Notes under the pieces: generated by a model | What the model saw: the letters and a program-made list of their open reading frames with translations, nothing else | Told to the model about the DNA's origin: nothing | The model's database searches: none | Made by a program: the position numbers and the translations under genes | Part shown: positions 45,988 to 56,985 of the stretch, one piece after another | Layout: every line of letters begins with the position of its first letter | Position numbering within the stretch: the first letter of the stretch is position 1 | Source: Palleniella muris | Lineage (GTDB): Bacteria > Bacteroidota > Bacteroidia > Bacteroidales > Bacteroidaceae | Assembly: GCF_004792655.1 (NCBI RefSeq) | Contig: NZ_SRZC01000001.1 | Location: 1 to 64,000, forward strand | Direction of reading: 5' to 3' | DNA length: 64,000 nt

Positions 45988-47388
45988 ATGATTTCCGTAA
46001 AGAAAGAACTACGCCGGCTCACAATGCCCATATTCATTGACATCGCACTGGTGCTGCTGCTCGGCGCGGTGGACACCGTAATGCTCTCACAGTACAGCGA
46101 TGACGCCGTGGCGGCGGTGGGACTTGACAACCAACTTGTGTCACTCGTCTTCCTCGTCTACAACTTCGTGGCAATGGGAGCGGCAATCCTCTGCGCACAG
46201 TATTTCGGCGCAGGGATGAAGACAAGGTTCGTGCAGATTGTGGGAATAGCCCTCAGCGTGAACACTCTCCTCGCCCTTCTCACCAGTACCGTGCTGTGGC
46301 TGTGGGCAGAGCCCATACTCATCGCCTTCGGACTCCGTGAGAACCTTATGGCTGACGGTGTGCTCTACCTTAAGATAACCGGCTCACTCTCCTTCTTCCA
46401 AGCCATCTCACTGACCATCAGCGGGGCACTGCGCTCCACGGGACGCCCGCTCTATCCGATGCTCGCCACTGTTGCCGTGAATCTCCTCAACATAGGCGGC
46501 AACTACGCCCTCATCTTCGGTAACTGGGGATGCCCTGCCATGGGAGTGGAGGGAGCGGCATGGGCAACGGCTGTCAGCCGCATCGTGGCGACACTCATAC
46601 TACTCTGCACACTGCCTGCCCTATGGCCCGGAAAGCGGAAAATATTCACCAACCCACTGCGCATCGCCCTGCACCCAATGTACAGCATACGCCGGCAGAC
46701 AACAGTCGTGAAGAACAATTTCCGACCGTTCCCTTGGGACGAGATGAAGAACCTCTTCAAGGTGGGCATACCTGCCATGAGCGAGGAACTCTCCTACGCT
46801 CTCTCGCAGATAGTCATCACCTATTTCATAAACAAACTGAGCACGGAGGCTCTTACGACAAAAATCTACTGCTCGACCGTCATCACGTTCATCATACTCC
46901 TCAGCCAGAGCATCGTGCAGGGTGGCGACATCCTCGTCGGACAGTACGTGGGGCAGCTGCGCTACCGTGCGGCGTATATCCTCGGCAACTACATCGAACG
47001 CTTTGCCATGCGCCTGACGCTCATCGTGGCGGCACTGCTCGCCATAGGCGGCAGGTTCATCCTTGAGGCACTGACCGACAACCCATGGATAATCGAGACC
47101 GGCACCTACATATTTATAATAGACTGGTTCCTCAGTATAGGTCGTGTGAAGAACATCTTTGCCTGCGGAACGCTCCGCGCTGCGGGCGATGTGGTCTATC
47201 CCGTCATCGTGGGAGTAATCTTCCAATGGACTGTCGCCGTGGGACTTGCATGGGTGATAGGCATGCCTATGGGCTTCGGTCTCCTCGGTTTCTGGGTGGC
47301 TTTCGCCCTCGATGAGAACCTCCGCGGCATCACTCTCATGCGCCGCTGGCACAGCAAGCGGTGGCAGGGAAAGGCATTTACGGCATAA
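45988..47388 (+). CDS. MATE-family efflux transporter
   Basis: The 466-residue membrane protein has two MatE repeats and about 12 helices. It opens LRRLTMPIFIDIALVLLLGAVDTVMLSQYSDDAVAAVGLDNQLVSLVF, typical of the NorM/DinF superfamily. ISGALRSTGRPLYPML and ACGTLRAAGDVVYPVIVG are the corresponding loops of the two halves. It should export drugs or metabolites against Na+ or H+. The gene starts 31 bp after MITE-like element 2. Substrate unknown. Confidence 0.93.
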   Translation: MISVKKELRRLTMPIFIDIALVLLLGAVDTVMLSQYSDDAVAAVGLDNQLVSLVFLVYNFVAMGAAILCAQYFGAGMKTRFVQIVGIALSVNTLLALLTSTVLWLWAEPILIAFGLRENLMADGVLYLKITGSLSFFQAISLTISGALRSTGRPLYPMLATVAVNLLNIGGNYALIFGNWGCPAMGVEGAAWATAVSRIVATLILLCTLPALWPGKRKIFTNPLRIALHPMYSIRRQTTVVKNNFRPFPWDEMKNLFKVGIPAMSEELSYALSQIVITYFINKLSTEALTTKIYCSTVITFIILLSQSIVQGGDILVGQYVGQLRYRAAYILGNYIERFAMRLTLIVAALLAIGGRFILEALTDNPWIIETGTYIFIIDWFLSIGRVKNIFACGTLRAAGDVVYPVIVGVIFQWTVAVGLAWVIGMPMGFGLLGFWVAFALDENLRGITLMRRWHSKRWQGKAFTA

Positions 47389-48120
47389 GGCAAAGGATTG
47401 TTTTCTTGCATTTTATAACACGCTGTATTTCAACAATATAACAGCGACAAAACAAAAGATAACACTTTGCATGGTAAAAGGTAACGCTGTACCACACGAA
47501 AGGTAACACTTTGCATGGTAAAGTGTTACCTTTCTTTTTGCCCACCCTTATGCCTTGCTTTTCCGAGTGTCACCGGACGTTGGGAAAAGCATGAAATCAT
47601 CTGTGTTTATCCGACAGCGAAAGGTATTGTTTCTTATTGTGCTGCATCCTTTCCACTAAACCTTTTAAAGTGTCGCGGAACCATTCTTGACAGATTTTCA
47701 ATGGCACGTCGGTTTATAATAATTGCCTAAGGAAGTGTGACTCCGCCACAATGAACCATCAAATTGAACCGTTTCCTCTTATTATACAATATCTCAGAAA
47801 GTGTGGCTCCGCCACACCTTCCGAGACAGAAATGAATCAAGCAAACTTCCCCAAAAAAGCTATTGACTATTGCCACACCATACCTTTAGAGACATATTTG
47901 CAAGAATACCATATAACAACATGCCATATGGCTTTTTACCGGACACCAGCATAAAGCTACAATACAATATTAAATGTTTTTACACACAAATTACCAAAAA
48001 TATCAAGCATTAAGTAATTTTTAACTATCACAAATCAATTTTATTAATAAATTTTTATTAATTTTGTCGCGGTTATTCGGCATGAACACCATAATACTTA
48101 ACTTAACAACAACTAACTTT
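47389..48120. other. Spacer between MATE and susC
   Basis: No gene is visible. It holds GTAAC hairpins (locus C), a palindrome GTGTGGC-TCC-GCCACAC at 47801-47817 with a weaker sibling GTGTGACTCCGCCACA at 47735, the TTTTACCGGACACC inverted end at 47934-47947, and a TAATTTTG -7 box at 48059-48066 that may start susC. No ECF sigma factor, anti-sigma factor or SusR-like regulator is encoded here. Confidence 0.6.
47458..47534. repeat. GTAAC hairpin repeat, locus C
   Basis: AAAGGTAACACTTT (47499-47512) pairs perfectly with AAAGTGTTACCTTT (47520-47533) across a 7-nt loop, and CTTTTTG follows. The words TAACACTTTGCATGGTAAA and AAAGGTAAC also occur just upstream. It could double as a terminator for the MATE gene. 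Confidence 0.88.
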
Positions 48121-51100
48121 ATGAACTTAACGATCAGACTCAAAAGGGCATTGATGCTGACTGCTGTCAGCGCCATTGCAATGGCGTCCTATGCGCAGAG
48201 TACCGTGAAGGGTACGGTGAAGGATGCTAATGGAGAGCCAATTGTCGGCGTGTCGGTGATAGTAAAAGGCACAGGCACCGGCGTCATCACTGACATCGAC
48301 GGCAACTACTCCATTCCAAACGTTAAGCAAGGGCAATCCTTGACTTTCTCATCCATTGGTTTTGCAAGCCAGGAAATAAAAATTGGGGGGGGGTAAAACG
48401 ACATTTAATGTGACCCTCTCGGAGGACAACAAATCGCTTGACGAGGTCGTTGTCATCGGCTATGGCACAGTGAAACGCCGCGACCTCACCGGTGCCGTGG
48501 CATCAGTGTCAGGCGAAAAGCTCGCTGCAAACCCTGTGTCCAATGTGGCTGAAGCATTGGCAGGACAGTTGCCGGGCGTCAGTGTGACATCCCAGGACGG
48601 TCGTCCGGGCGGAACAGTCTCCATACGCGTTCGCGGCGGCGGCTCTATCACGCAGAGCAACGAACCGCTGTACATCGTCGATGGTGTGCAGGTAAGCACG
48701 ATCGAGGACATCGCAGCCGACAACATTGAGAGCATAGACGTGCTGAAGGATGCCGCTTCAACAGCCATCTATGGTGCACGCGGTGCAAACGGTGTCATCC
48801 TTATAACCACAAAAAGCGGCCATGAAGGCACACCGACCGTAAAGTACAACATGTACTATCAGATGAAGAAAATCCCGGAAGTGCTGGAGACGCTTGACGC
48901 ATACGATTTTGTTTACAACACATGGGCATACGCGACAGCCTACAACTCGAAATATGGTGACGGTGTTGCCAAGTACTATGGACTTGGCGCACAGTATGGA
49001 AACCATCTTGACGAGTACATGAACCAAAGCGCGCACAACTACATGGAGGACGTGATGCAGACAAGCACATCATGGAACCATGACCTTTCTTTGTCCGGCG
49101 GTACGGCAAAAACAAAGTACTACACATCCGTGAACTACATGGACAGCGAAGGCATCCGTATCAACACCGGCATGTCGCGTTGGGCGGCAAACTTCAAACT
49201 TGACCAGCAGATTACAAAGACTCTGAAGGCTAACATCGACCTTCGTTACACAGAAATGAAGTTTGAAGGCACGAAATTCGATGTATCCACATCCGCTTAC
49301 CGCTACCACCCTATCGACAATCCGTTGGGCGAGAAGATGGAGGACGGCTACCCTGACTCTTCAGGATTCGGTCTCGGACAGCAGAATGTCGTTCCAGGCA
49401 CTGACCCTGTAAGCCAAATCAACAACTATGACGCCGTGACTTCACGCCAGCGTCTCCGTGCACGCTTCGGTCTGAACTGGCAGGTAATCAAGGGACTGAC
49501 AGCCAATTCCGAGCTGACCCTCAGCCGTAACTGGAAAGAGTCAAAGACTTGGAGCGGCCCTGACAAAAACTTCGAGGCATACAGCAAGGCGGTTCTTGAG
49601 AAGGGCGACGGCTACAACGTGCGTTGGACATCGACCTTGAACTATGACTTCTCGGAGATTCTCAAGAGCGAGAAGCACAATCTTTCCATGTTGCTTGGCA
49701 ACGAAGTGTTGGCAAGCAAGTCTAACACCATGTCCATCACAGGTCAGGACTACCCTGTCGAGTTTGGCATGGACGACGCTTTCGGCATGATTAACCAGAC
49801 CACGACAAAGTACCCTGATTCCCACAAATACGAAATCGGCACTCCTGACCACACACTTTCTTGGTTCGGCCGTGTCAACTACTCTCTCCTTGGACGCTAC
49901 TTGCTGACCGCGACATTCCGTGCCGACGGTTCTTCAAAGTTCGCTCCTAACCACCGCTGGGGCTACTTCCCGGCAGCTGCCGCCGCATGGCGCATCTCCG
50001 ACGAGCCTTTCATGGAAGGCGCAAGCAAATGGCTGCACAACTTGAAACTGCGCCTTTCTTACGGAGAATCAGGCAATGACGGCATCAACTCCTCACTGTG
50101 GAAAGAGACATGGAAGCAGTCTACCGAAATCAAACTTGGCGTGACAATCCCTGTGTTCTATCCGGGCGAGATGATGGCTAACCCTGATTTGAAGTGGGAG
50201 ACGACAATCTCACGCAACGTAGGTCTTGACTTCGGATTCCTTGGCAACAAGATTTATGGTTCTTTGGATGTATATTGGAACAGCACAAAGAACATCCTCA
50301 TGAAAGTCCCTTGTGACGCTTCTACCGGCTATTTTTATCAGTATCAGAACGTTGGCGAGACCTCCAACAAGGGTTTTGAACTCGCTATCGGTGCTGACAT
50401 CCTACGCACAAAGGACTGGTCTGTAAGGGTTAACGCCACTTACAACTACAACAAGAACAACATTGAGAAGGTCAACAAGAATGCTTTGGCTGACACCAAC
50501 ACCGATTGGGGCTCAACCATGAAGCAGCCTTACTACGACTATCTTATCCGCGAGGGACAACCTGTCGGAGCTATCTACGGCTATCAGTCAGCAGGCTGGT
50601 ACACTGTCGATGATTTCAACTACGACCCTGCGACAAAGGTGTGGACACTGAAACCCGGCGTTCCTGACTTCGGAATCAACACAGGCTATGCCAATCCGGG
50701 ACTGAAACCTGCTGAGGGACAGACAGCTATTCCGGGTATGCCGAAGTTTGTCAACCAGAACCCTGATGAGGATAATGTCGTAAACTCTGACGATGTGACT
50801 TGCATCGGCGAGGCTATGGCAAAGCATACCGGCGGTTTCAACATCAATGCACGCTACAAGCAGATAGACTTCGCCCTCGGATTCACATACCAGATTGGCG
50901 GAAAGGTCTACAACGGCAACGCCATGCACTCAATGTACGGTGACAAGGACACTAAGCTGGGAACTACGCGCCTTGCATTCGTTGCCGAGGCATGGAAGTA
51001 CTACGATGTGCAGAACGGCGAACTTGTGCTTTGCGACACACCGGAAAGCCTTGCTGCCCTGAACAGCAACACTGCTTATCCTTCATACTACAATGAATAT

Positions 51101-51385
51101 GGCATAGTGAACTCAATGTTTGTGGAGGACGCTTCTTATCTGCGTCTGAACACATTGACAATAGGTTACACATTCCCTAAGACATGGCTGAAGCACGTCG
51201 GTCTGCACAATGCCCGTGTTTATTTCACCGGAGCGAACCTGTTCTGCATCACCGGATACTCAGGTCTTGACCCGGACATCAACACAAAACCGGGCGGAAA
51301 CAATGGTTTCCCTGTGCCGAACTATGACTATCTGTCTTATCCGAAGGCACGCTCATTCACATTCGGTCTTAACGTAACATTCTAA
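48121..51385 (+). CDS. SusC/RagA-type TonB-dependent receptor, split by a frameshift at a G9 tract
   Basis: Two overlapping frames make one receptor. The first (48121-48396) encodes a signal peptide (MNLTIRLKRALMLTAVSAIAMASYAQ) and the carboxypeptidase-like domain (VKGTVKDANGEPIVGVSVIVKGTGTGVITDIDGNYSI), and stops at TAA right after the G tract. The second (to 51385) carries the plug (LDEVVVIGYGTVKRRDLTGAV, LYIVDGV, IESIDVLKDAASTAIYGARGANGVILITTK) and the barrel ending ARSFTFGLNVTF. Removing one G (G8) joins SQEIKI-GGG-KTTFNVTLSED into a full 1087-residue protein. SusC proteins import glycans with their SusD partner. Either this is phase variation in the OFF state or a base-call error in a homopolymer. 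Confidence 0.9.
48385..48393 (+). repeat. G9 homopolymer inside susC (possible phase-variation switch)
   Basis: Nine Gs interrupt susC after codon 88. With nine the frame ends at the next codon; with eight (or eleven) it continues through the receptor. The tract sits at the junction of the N-terminal regulatory-like domain and the plug, where a change switches all receptor function on or off. Confidence 0.8.
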
Positions 51386-51400
51386 AAAACACAGAACAAT

Positions 51401-53551
51401 ATGAAAACAACAAATATATTGGCAAAAGGATTGGTGGCTGTGGCTATGGTCGCACCGTTAGTCTCTTGCAGCGATTTCTTGGACACAAGTTCGCCGTCCG
51501 TTGTGGATTCCGAATTCGTCTTTTCCAATTCCACAACAGCCGCAGCAGCTCTTGACGGAGCATATTTCAAATGGCGCGGATATGCCAACAGCCTTGTGTT
51601 CGGTGCAGGACTGTTCTATGCGACGGACATCGTGGGCTCTGACATCGAGCGCCACCCTGAGAAGTTCAGCGCACAGCCAGGACGCCATTATCCGGAGACA
51701 TTCTATCAGAACGGCACATACGCAGGACAGTATGGATTGCTGACATACCAGAAGGAGAACACCGGCGGACTTTATGGCGCAATGTTTGACGTTATCGGCA
51801 AGGCAAACGCCATAATCACTGCCATGGAGAACGCTTCCAACTTCGCCGAGAAGGTGGATAATGCGACAGAACCAAACTCTATAGCGCAGATTTACGGTGA
51901 GGCAATAGCGTTGCGTGCGACAGCTTACCGCGAGCTGATAAAGTATTTCGGTGACGTTCCTTATAACGGAAAGTTCGGCGAGGCAGCAGGCGGCATCGTG
52001 TCTCGCGACTCTGTCTACGACATTCTTATCGCACAATTACGGAAGGTTGAGCCTCTGATGTATGTCAGCGGCAAGCTCCCGGGAGTGCCGGCAACAGAGA
52101 AAGACCATTTCTCACGTACATACGTTCAGGGACTTATCGGCCGTATGTGTCTTGATGCGGCAGGCTATCAGACACGCCCTAACTCCATGAAGTATGTGAA
52201 TGGCAAGGGAGAACCACTCACATTCGAGAAGAAAGGCAGAGAGAACAATGGCGCATTCTATGGCCGCCGTTCAGACTGGCAGGACCTTTACAGGATTGCC
52301 AAGGAGGCTTATGCACAGTTGCTGCAGAATCCGGGTAACGTGAAGTTCTACACAACCGACCCGCGTGGCGCCGATGCACAGGGACGTGAGTACAACAACC
52401 CTTACCAGTACTTCTTCCAGCAGATGATGAACGACGATGCAGCCTATGCTGACGAGTCTATCTATGAGTATCCTATGCAGTTCGGCACAGAGTCCAACGA
52501 GCGTCCATACTCCTCAGGCCGTGTGTCAAGTGGTGCAAAGACGGCATATCCGGCAAAGAGCTACGGTCAGGCACGTATCGTCCCTGCATACTATTATGGT
52601 AAGTTTGACCCTAAGGACAAGCGTCGCGACGTGTCTGCTTGCGTTACCGGTTCTGACGGAGCAAGCCACGAGGTGCTCATCCCATTCACACCTGCATCAA
52701 CCTCAAAGGGTGGCGGCATCACAATGAACAAGTTCGACGAGAACCGCCAGACCACTCCAAACTGGAAAGAGCAGCGCAAGTCCGGCATCAACGGGCCATA
52801 CATGCGTATGTCCGAGATTTATCTTTCTTATGCCGAAGTATGTGCTGTACTTGGTGAGAATGGTGAGGCAAAGCGCTATCTCTCACTCATCCGCAACCGT
52901 GCGTTCAACTCTGAAGCAGAGGCTGATGTTGACGGATTCATCGCAAAGTGCGGCAGTCTACTTGACGCAATCATCGAGGAACGCGGATTTGAGTTTGCCG
53001 GCGAGGGCGACCGCCGCTGGACATTGATTCGCAATGGTGTCATCGCCGACAGAATACGCGATATGAAGAACCTTATGACAGCCATGGTCAACGGTCTGAA
53101 GACCAACGGCTACTACCGGTTCGAGAATGGCAATGTCATCTCCAACTACGTATGGACAAAGCTCGTTGACGCCAAGGGCACAAACGGCTATCGCCTTACA
53201 ACACAGTGTCCTGCAGGCAAGGAGAGCGACCCTGTGCTCTATCCGGGCTGGCGCGGTCAGCACGACAACTGGGAGTCAATGGGATGCGCTGCTCCGGCAG
53301 AAGGCAAGACAAACCTTGCCATCAAGGGCTTGTTCGACCAACTTACCGATGCAGAGATTGCTGCACTTGAGGCAGACGGCTACAAGAAAGTTGACTGGGG
53401 CAAGGGCATTGTGGACAATGAAGACGAGTATGTCAAGTACTATTTCTACGATTATGACTACGAATCCGCTCCTATCTACCTATGGCCGTTCACCCCGAAC
53501 ACGCTGCTTTCCGGAGGATTTGCCAACATGTACGGATTCAAGCAGGATTAA
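51401..53551 (+). CDS. SusD/RagB-family outer-membrane lipoprotein
   Basis: The 716-residue lipoprotein begins with a lipobox (VAPLVSCSDFLDTSSPS) and the usual SusD opening. TPR-like helices follow (IIGKANAIITAMENA, EAIALRATAYRELIKYFGDVPYNG), then RMSEIYLSYAEVCAVLGENGEAKRYLSLIRNRAF and IIEERGFEFAGEGDRRWTLIRNG, and the C-terminal region near YLWPFTPNTLLSGG. It forms the lid over the SusC barrel and binds the substrate. At about 716 residues it is longer than classic SusD (551). It starts 15 bp after susC and ends with a terminator at 53602. Confidence 0.93.
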   Translation: MKTTNILAKGLVAVAMVAPLVSCSDFLDTSSPSVVDSEFVFSNSTTAAAALDGAYFKWRGYANSLVFGAGLFYATDIVGSDIERHPEKFSAQPGRHYPETFYQNGTYAGQYGLLTYQKENTGGLYGAMFDVIGKANAIITAMENASNFAEKVDNATEPNSIAQIYGEAIALRATAYRELIKYFGDVPYNGKFGEAAGGIVSRDSVYDILIAQLRKVEPLMYVSGKLPGVPATEKDHFSRTYVQGLIGRMCLDAAGYQTRPNSMKYVNGKGEPLTFEKKGRENNGAFYGRRSDWQDLYRIAKEAYAQLLQNPGNVKFYTTDPRGADAQGREYNNPYQYFFQQMMNDDAAYADESIYEYPMQFGTESNERPYSSGRVSSGAKTAYPAKSYGQARIVPAYYYGKFDPKDKRRDVSACVTGSDGASHEVLIPFTPASTSKGGGITMNKFDENRQTTPNWKEQRKSGINGPYMRMSEIYLSYAEVCAVLGENGEAKRYLSLIRNRAFNSEAEADVDGFIAKCGSLLDAIIEERGFEFAGEGDRRWTLIRNGVIADRIRDMKNLMTAMVNGLKTNGYYRFENGNVISNYVWTKLVDAKGTNGYRLTTQCPAGKESDPVLYPGWRGQHDNWESMGCAAPAEGKTNLAIKGLFDQLTDAEIAALEADGYKKVDWGKGIVDNEDEYVKYYFYDYDYESAPIYLWPFTPNTLLSGGFANMYGFKQD

Positions 53552-53601
53552 CCAGTCCGGCTGACGGTGTCAATCAGTTTTGACTATCTATAAAAACAAA
53601 A

Positions 53602-53646
53602 TGTCTGAATGCAGGCTCAAACCTCGCATTCAGACATTTTTTTTCA
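53602..53646 (+). terminator. Terminator after susD
   Basis: TGTCTGAATGC (53602-53612) and GCATTCAGACA (53626-53636) form an 11-bp stem, and TTTTTTTTTTC follows. The A-rich run on the other side could let it serve the converging upp gene too. Confidence 0.9.
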
Positions 53647-53684
53647 TCAAGCAATTATTGCAACAATGCTTCTGTAAAAGCACC

Positions 53685-54344
53685 TTACAGCTTGTCACCA
53701 TACATCAAGTCGCCGGCATCCCCCAAGCCCGGCACGATGTACTTATGACTGTTCAGTTCCGGATCGATGGCACCGCAGTAGAGAGTGATGTCGTTTGACG
53801 GGAAGAACTTCTTAAGATAATCCACACCACCCTTGGCAGCAATCACGCACGCCATGATGAGCTTCTTCGGAGTCCCCTTTGTGCAGAAAGCCTCGTAGGC
53901 AAGCTCCATCGAGCCGCCCGTGGCAAGCATCGGGTCAACCAGTATCAGTGTCTTGCCCTCAAGATCGGGAGTGGCGATGTACTCTATCTTTATGCCCACG
54001 TCCGTTCCCTCCTTGTCCTTGTAGTAACGGTAAGCGGAGACAAAAGCGTTGCCTGCCTCGTCGAAGACATCAAGGAAGCCTTGGTGCAAAGGAAGACCGG
54101 CACGGAACACCGTTCCGATGACAATCTCCTCGGCAAGGACACTCGCCACAGCCTCCGCCAAAGGAGTCTGCACCGTGATGTCCTTATACTCCAACGACTT
54201 GCTTACTTCGTAAGCCATGGCATGACCTATACGCACCACATTCTGACGGAAGCGCAGACGGTCCTTCTGAACGTTCACATCACGCAGTTCACTGACATAT
54301 TTGTTGATGACAGTCCTCTGCTTGCTGAAATCCACTACTTTCAT
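53685..54344 (-). CDS. upp: Uracil phosphoribosyltransferase
   Basis: The 219-residue enzyme turns uracil and PRPP into UMP for pyrimidine salvage. The PRPP loop is LILVDPMLATGGSMELAYEAF, and GVDYLKKFFPSNDITLYCGAIDPELNSHKYIVPGLGDAGDLMYG is the typical C-terminal uracil-binding region. A TAACTTTG -7 box lies at 54391-54398 on the minus strand, back to back with the pckA promoter. Monocistronic. Confidence 0.96.
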   Translation of the reverse strand: MKVVDFSKQRTVINKYVSELRDVNVQKDRLRFRQNVVRIGHAMAYEVSKSLEYKDITVQTPLAEAVASVLAEEIVIGTVFRAGLPLHQGFLDVFDEAGNAFVSAYRYYKDKEGTDVGIKIEYIATPDLEGKTLILVDPMLATGGSMELAYEAFCTKGTPKKLIMACVIAAKGGVDYLKKFFPSNDITLYCGAIDPELNSHKYIVPGLGDAGDLMYGDKL

Positions 54345-54427
54345 TATCTATTATTGTTGACTTATGTTAGCTAATCAAAAGGTTTGAATGCAAAGTTAGT
54401 AAAATAATTTTAAAATAAAGTCCAAGT

Positions 54428-54459
54428 ATTGTATAATTTCCAAGTTTTTCGTAATTTTG
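54428..54459 (+). promoter_or_regulatory. Promoter of pckA
   Basis: ATTG (54428-54431) and TAATTTTG (54452-54459) are 20 bp apart, one mismatch at -33. The leader to the ATG at 54572 is about 105 nt. Confidence 0.6.
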
Positions 54460-54571
54460 CATTCAAATAAACGCGTTCTGCCACGCCCTTCAACGGAGTG
54501 CATGGTAGCCTGTACGTGTGAACAGGAAAAACAAGTTAAAGTTTTACAAACCAATAAATTATTAAACGAAA

Positions 54572-56173
54572 ATGGCAAATTTGGATTTGACTCAGTACGG
54601 CATCACCGGCTCAACAGTGATTGCCCACAACCCTTCCTACGAGCAGCTGTTCGAGGAAGAGACAAAGGCAGGTCTCGAAGGCTTCGAGGTAGGTAAGGAC
54701 ACAGAGCTTGGCGCAGTGAACGTCATGACAGGCATCTACACCGGCCGTTCACCTAAGGACAAGTACATCGTCATGGACGAGAATTCCAAGGACACAGTAT
54801 GGTGGACAACAGAGGAGTACAAGAACGACAACCACCCAATGTCTGAGGAAGTATGGGCTCAGGTCAAGGAAATCGCCAAGAAGGAGCTCTGCAACAAGAA
54901 CCTCTATGTAGTTGACGCATTCTGCGGTGCCAACAAGGACACACGCATGGCAGTGCGCTTCATCGTTGAGGTGGCATGGCAGGCACACTTCGTAACAAAC
55001 ATGTTCATCAAGCCTACAGCTGAGGAGCTTGCTGAGTTCACACCTGATTTCGTTGTCTACAACGCATCAAAGGCTAAGGTCGAGAACTACAAGGAACTCG
55101 GACTCAACTCTGAGACTTGCGTGGCATTCAACACAACAAGCAAGGAGCAGGTTATCATCAACACATGGTACGGTGGTGAGATGAAGAAGGGCATGTTCTC
55201 AATGATGAACTACTTCCTCCCACTCAAGGGCATCGCTTCTATGCACTGCTCTGCCAACTGCGACATGAACGGTGAGAACACAGCTATCTTCTTCGGTCTC
55301 TCAGGCACAGGCAAGACAACTCTTTCTACCGACCCTAAGCGTCGCCTTATCGGTGATGACGAGCACGGATGGGACGACAACGGCGTCTTCAACTTCGAGG
55401 GTGGCTGCTACGCAAAGGTCATCAACCTCTCAAAGGAGAACGAGCCGGACATCTACGGTGCTATCAAGCGCAACGCTCTCCTCGAGAACGTTACTGTTGC
55501 TGAGGACGGTACAATCGACTTCGACGACAAGTCTGTGACAGAGAACACACGTGTCTCTTACCCAATCGACCACATCAACAACATCCAGCCGGGTTCATCT
55601 GCACCTGCAGCTAAGAACGTCATCTTCCTTTCTGCAGACGCATTCGGTGTGCTCCCTCCGGTATCTATCCTCACACCTGAGCAGACTCAGTACTACTTCC
55701 TCTCAGGCTTCACAGCCAAGCTCGCAGGTACAGAGCGTGGCATCACAGAGCCAACTCCTACATTCTCTGCTTGCTTCGGCCAGGCATTCCTTGAGCTCCA
55801 CCCAACAAAGTACGCTGAGGAACTCGTGAAGAAGATGCAGCAGTCAGGTGCCAAGGCTTACCTCGTGAACACAGGCTGGAACGGTACAGGCAAGCGTATC
55901 TCTATTCCTGACACACGCGGTATCATCGACGCTATCCTCGACGGCTCTATCCTCGAGGCTGAGACCAAGAAGATCCCTATGTTCGATTTCGAGGTTCCGA
56001 CAGCTCTTCCTAACGTCAACCCTGCTATCCTTGACCCACGCGACACATACGCTGACGCAGCTGAGTGGGAAGAGAAGGCAAAGGATCTCGCAGGACGCTT
56101 CATCAAGAACTTCGCGAAGTACACAACAAACGAGGCCGGCAAGGCTCTTGTTGCTGCAGGTCCACAGCTCTAA
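54572..56173 (+). CDS. pckA: Phosphoenolpyruvate carboxykinase (ATP)
   Basis: The 533-residue enzyme interconverts oxaloacetate and PEP. In Prevotella-like anaerobes it generally runs toward oxaloacetate, fixing CO2 on the way to succinate. The kinase-1a P-loop is [26 protein letters not shown] (about residues 241-266), and kinase-2-like residues and [14 protein letters not shown] follow. [24 protein letters not shown] is near the C terminus. Length agrees with E. coli PckA (540). It is followed by a strong terminator at 56265. Confidence 0.97.
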   Translation: MANLDLTQYGITGSTVIAHNPSYEQLFEEETKAGLEGFEVGKDTELGAVNVMTGIYTGRSPKDKYIVMDENSKDTVWWTTEEYKNDNHPMSEEVWAQVKEIAKKELCNKNLYVVDAFCGANKDTRMAVRFIVEVAWQAHFVTNMFIKPTAEELAEFTPDFVVYNASKAKVENYKELGLNSETCVAFNTTSKEQVIINTWYGGEMKKGMFSMMNYFLPLKGIASMHCSANCDMNGENTAIFFGLSGTGKTTLSTDPKRRLIGDDEHGWDDNGVFNFEGGCYAKVINLSKENEPDIYGAIKRNALLENVTVAEDGTIDFDDKSVTENTRVSYPIDHINNIQPGSSAPAAKNVIFLSADAFGVLPPVSILTPEQTQYYFLSGFTAKLAGTERGITEPTPTFSACFGQAFLELHPTKYAEELVKKMQQSGAKAYLVNTGWNGTGKRISIPDTRGIIDAILDGSILEAETKKIPMFDFEVPTALPNVNPAILDPRDTYADAAEWEEKAKDLAGRFIKNFAKYTTNEAGKALVAAGPQL

Positions 56174-56264
56174 GCACCACACTTTGCTAACGGCAGCAGC
56201 TTGACGGCTGTCCATGCCGACTGCAAAAGAAAGTTGAGGCCATGCCTCACTTGAAATACATCCA

Positions 56265-56306
56265 CGGTCCGGTTTCCATAATGGAAGCCGGACCGTTCTT
56301 TTTTTT
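56265..56306 (+). terminator. Terminator after pckA
   Basis: CGGTCCGGTTTCCAT (56265-56279) pairs with ATGGAAGCCGGACCG (56281-56295), a 15-bp stem with one wobble or mismatch, and TTCTTTTTTTT follows. Confidence 0.92.
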
Positions 56307-56614
56307 CCTTCTGACGCCTACCTGCTTGACGATACAAAAAGAAAGGGCTCTGCAGAAAACGATTCAGGTTGCAAGCCCCATGCAATGATAAAATATGGCT
56401 TTTTCAACAATGATTGGGAGGCTGCCTGCACCCTAATAACACGTGAGTTCGACGAATTTGCAACCATCCGATAGAATGAAGAAAAACGCTATCAAAGCGA
56501 CAAACAGCAACATATTGTCATTATGCAAGCAAAACAAGGGAAAGCATTTGCAAATTGACGGTCATACTGCAATTTCAGCAAACCCAAAACCCAACAAACG
56601 TTAAAACACCCTTG

Positions 56615-56705
56615 GTTTGGTAAAAGGTAACGCTTTACCACGCAAATGGTTACCTTTTACCAAGCCAAGGGTAACCATTTGCAGTGCAAAAGGTAACCTT
56701 TCATT
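56615..56705. repeat. GTAAC hairpin repeat, locus D
   Basis: TTGGTAAAAGGTAAC (56617-56631) pairs with GTTACCTTTTACCAA (56649-56663). An overlapping competitor is GCAAATGGTTAC (56642-56653) with GTAACCATTTGC (56671-56682). A further AAAAGGTAACCTTT follows. The overlapping arms could form mutually exclusive hairpins. Confidence 0.85.
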
Positions 56706-56985
56706 TTGTCAGGCATAACCTTCTGACTCACGACTGGCAAAGCAACAGGAAATGTTGCTTGGCACATCCTTTCCCAAACTGACATTATCATTGATTTTTG
56801 ATTGGGACAAACAAACCTCCCCATGCCATCCTTGACATAGCACAACCACACATTTTTCTTGTACAAAATACACCCAAACCCCTTATTGTGTACGTGCACA
56901 GTGGCATTGCTTGACTTTTGTCAGTTTATACATGACAAACGAAAAAAAACATCATCTGCAACGCACACAAAACAAAAAAAGTTTA

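Noticed and set aside
45406-47947. A composite transposon carrying the MATE gene between GGTGTCCGG ends
   Set aside because: The ends are only 14 bp, and no transposase gene is present. Several partial copies exist, so the pairing of these two ends may be chance; only the 235-bp element is reported.
47515-47954. Short plus-strand open frames upstream of susC
   Set aside because: Neither shows a domain, a good start context or a regulator signature; they overlap hairpin repeats.
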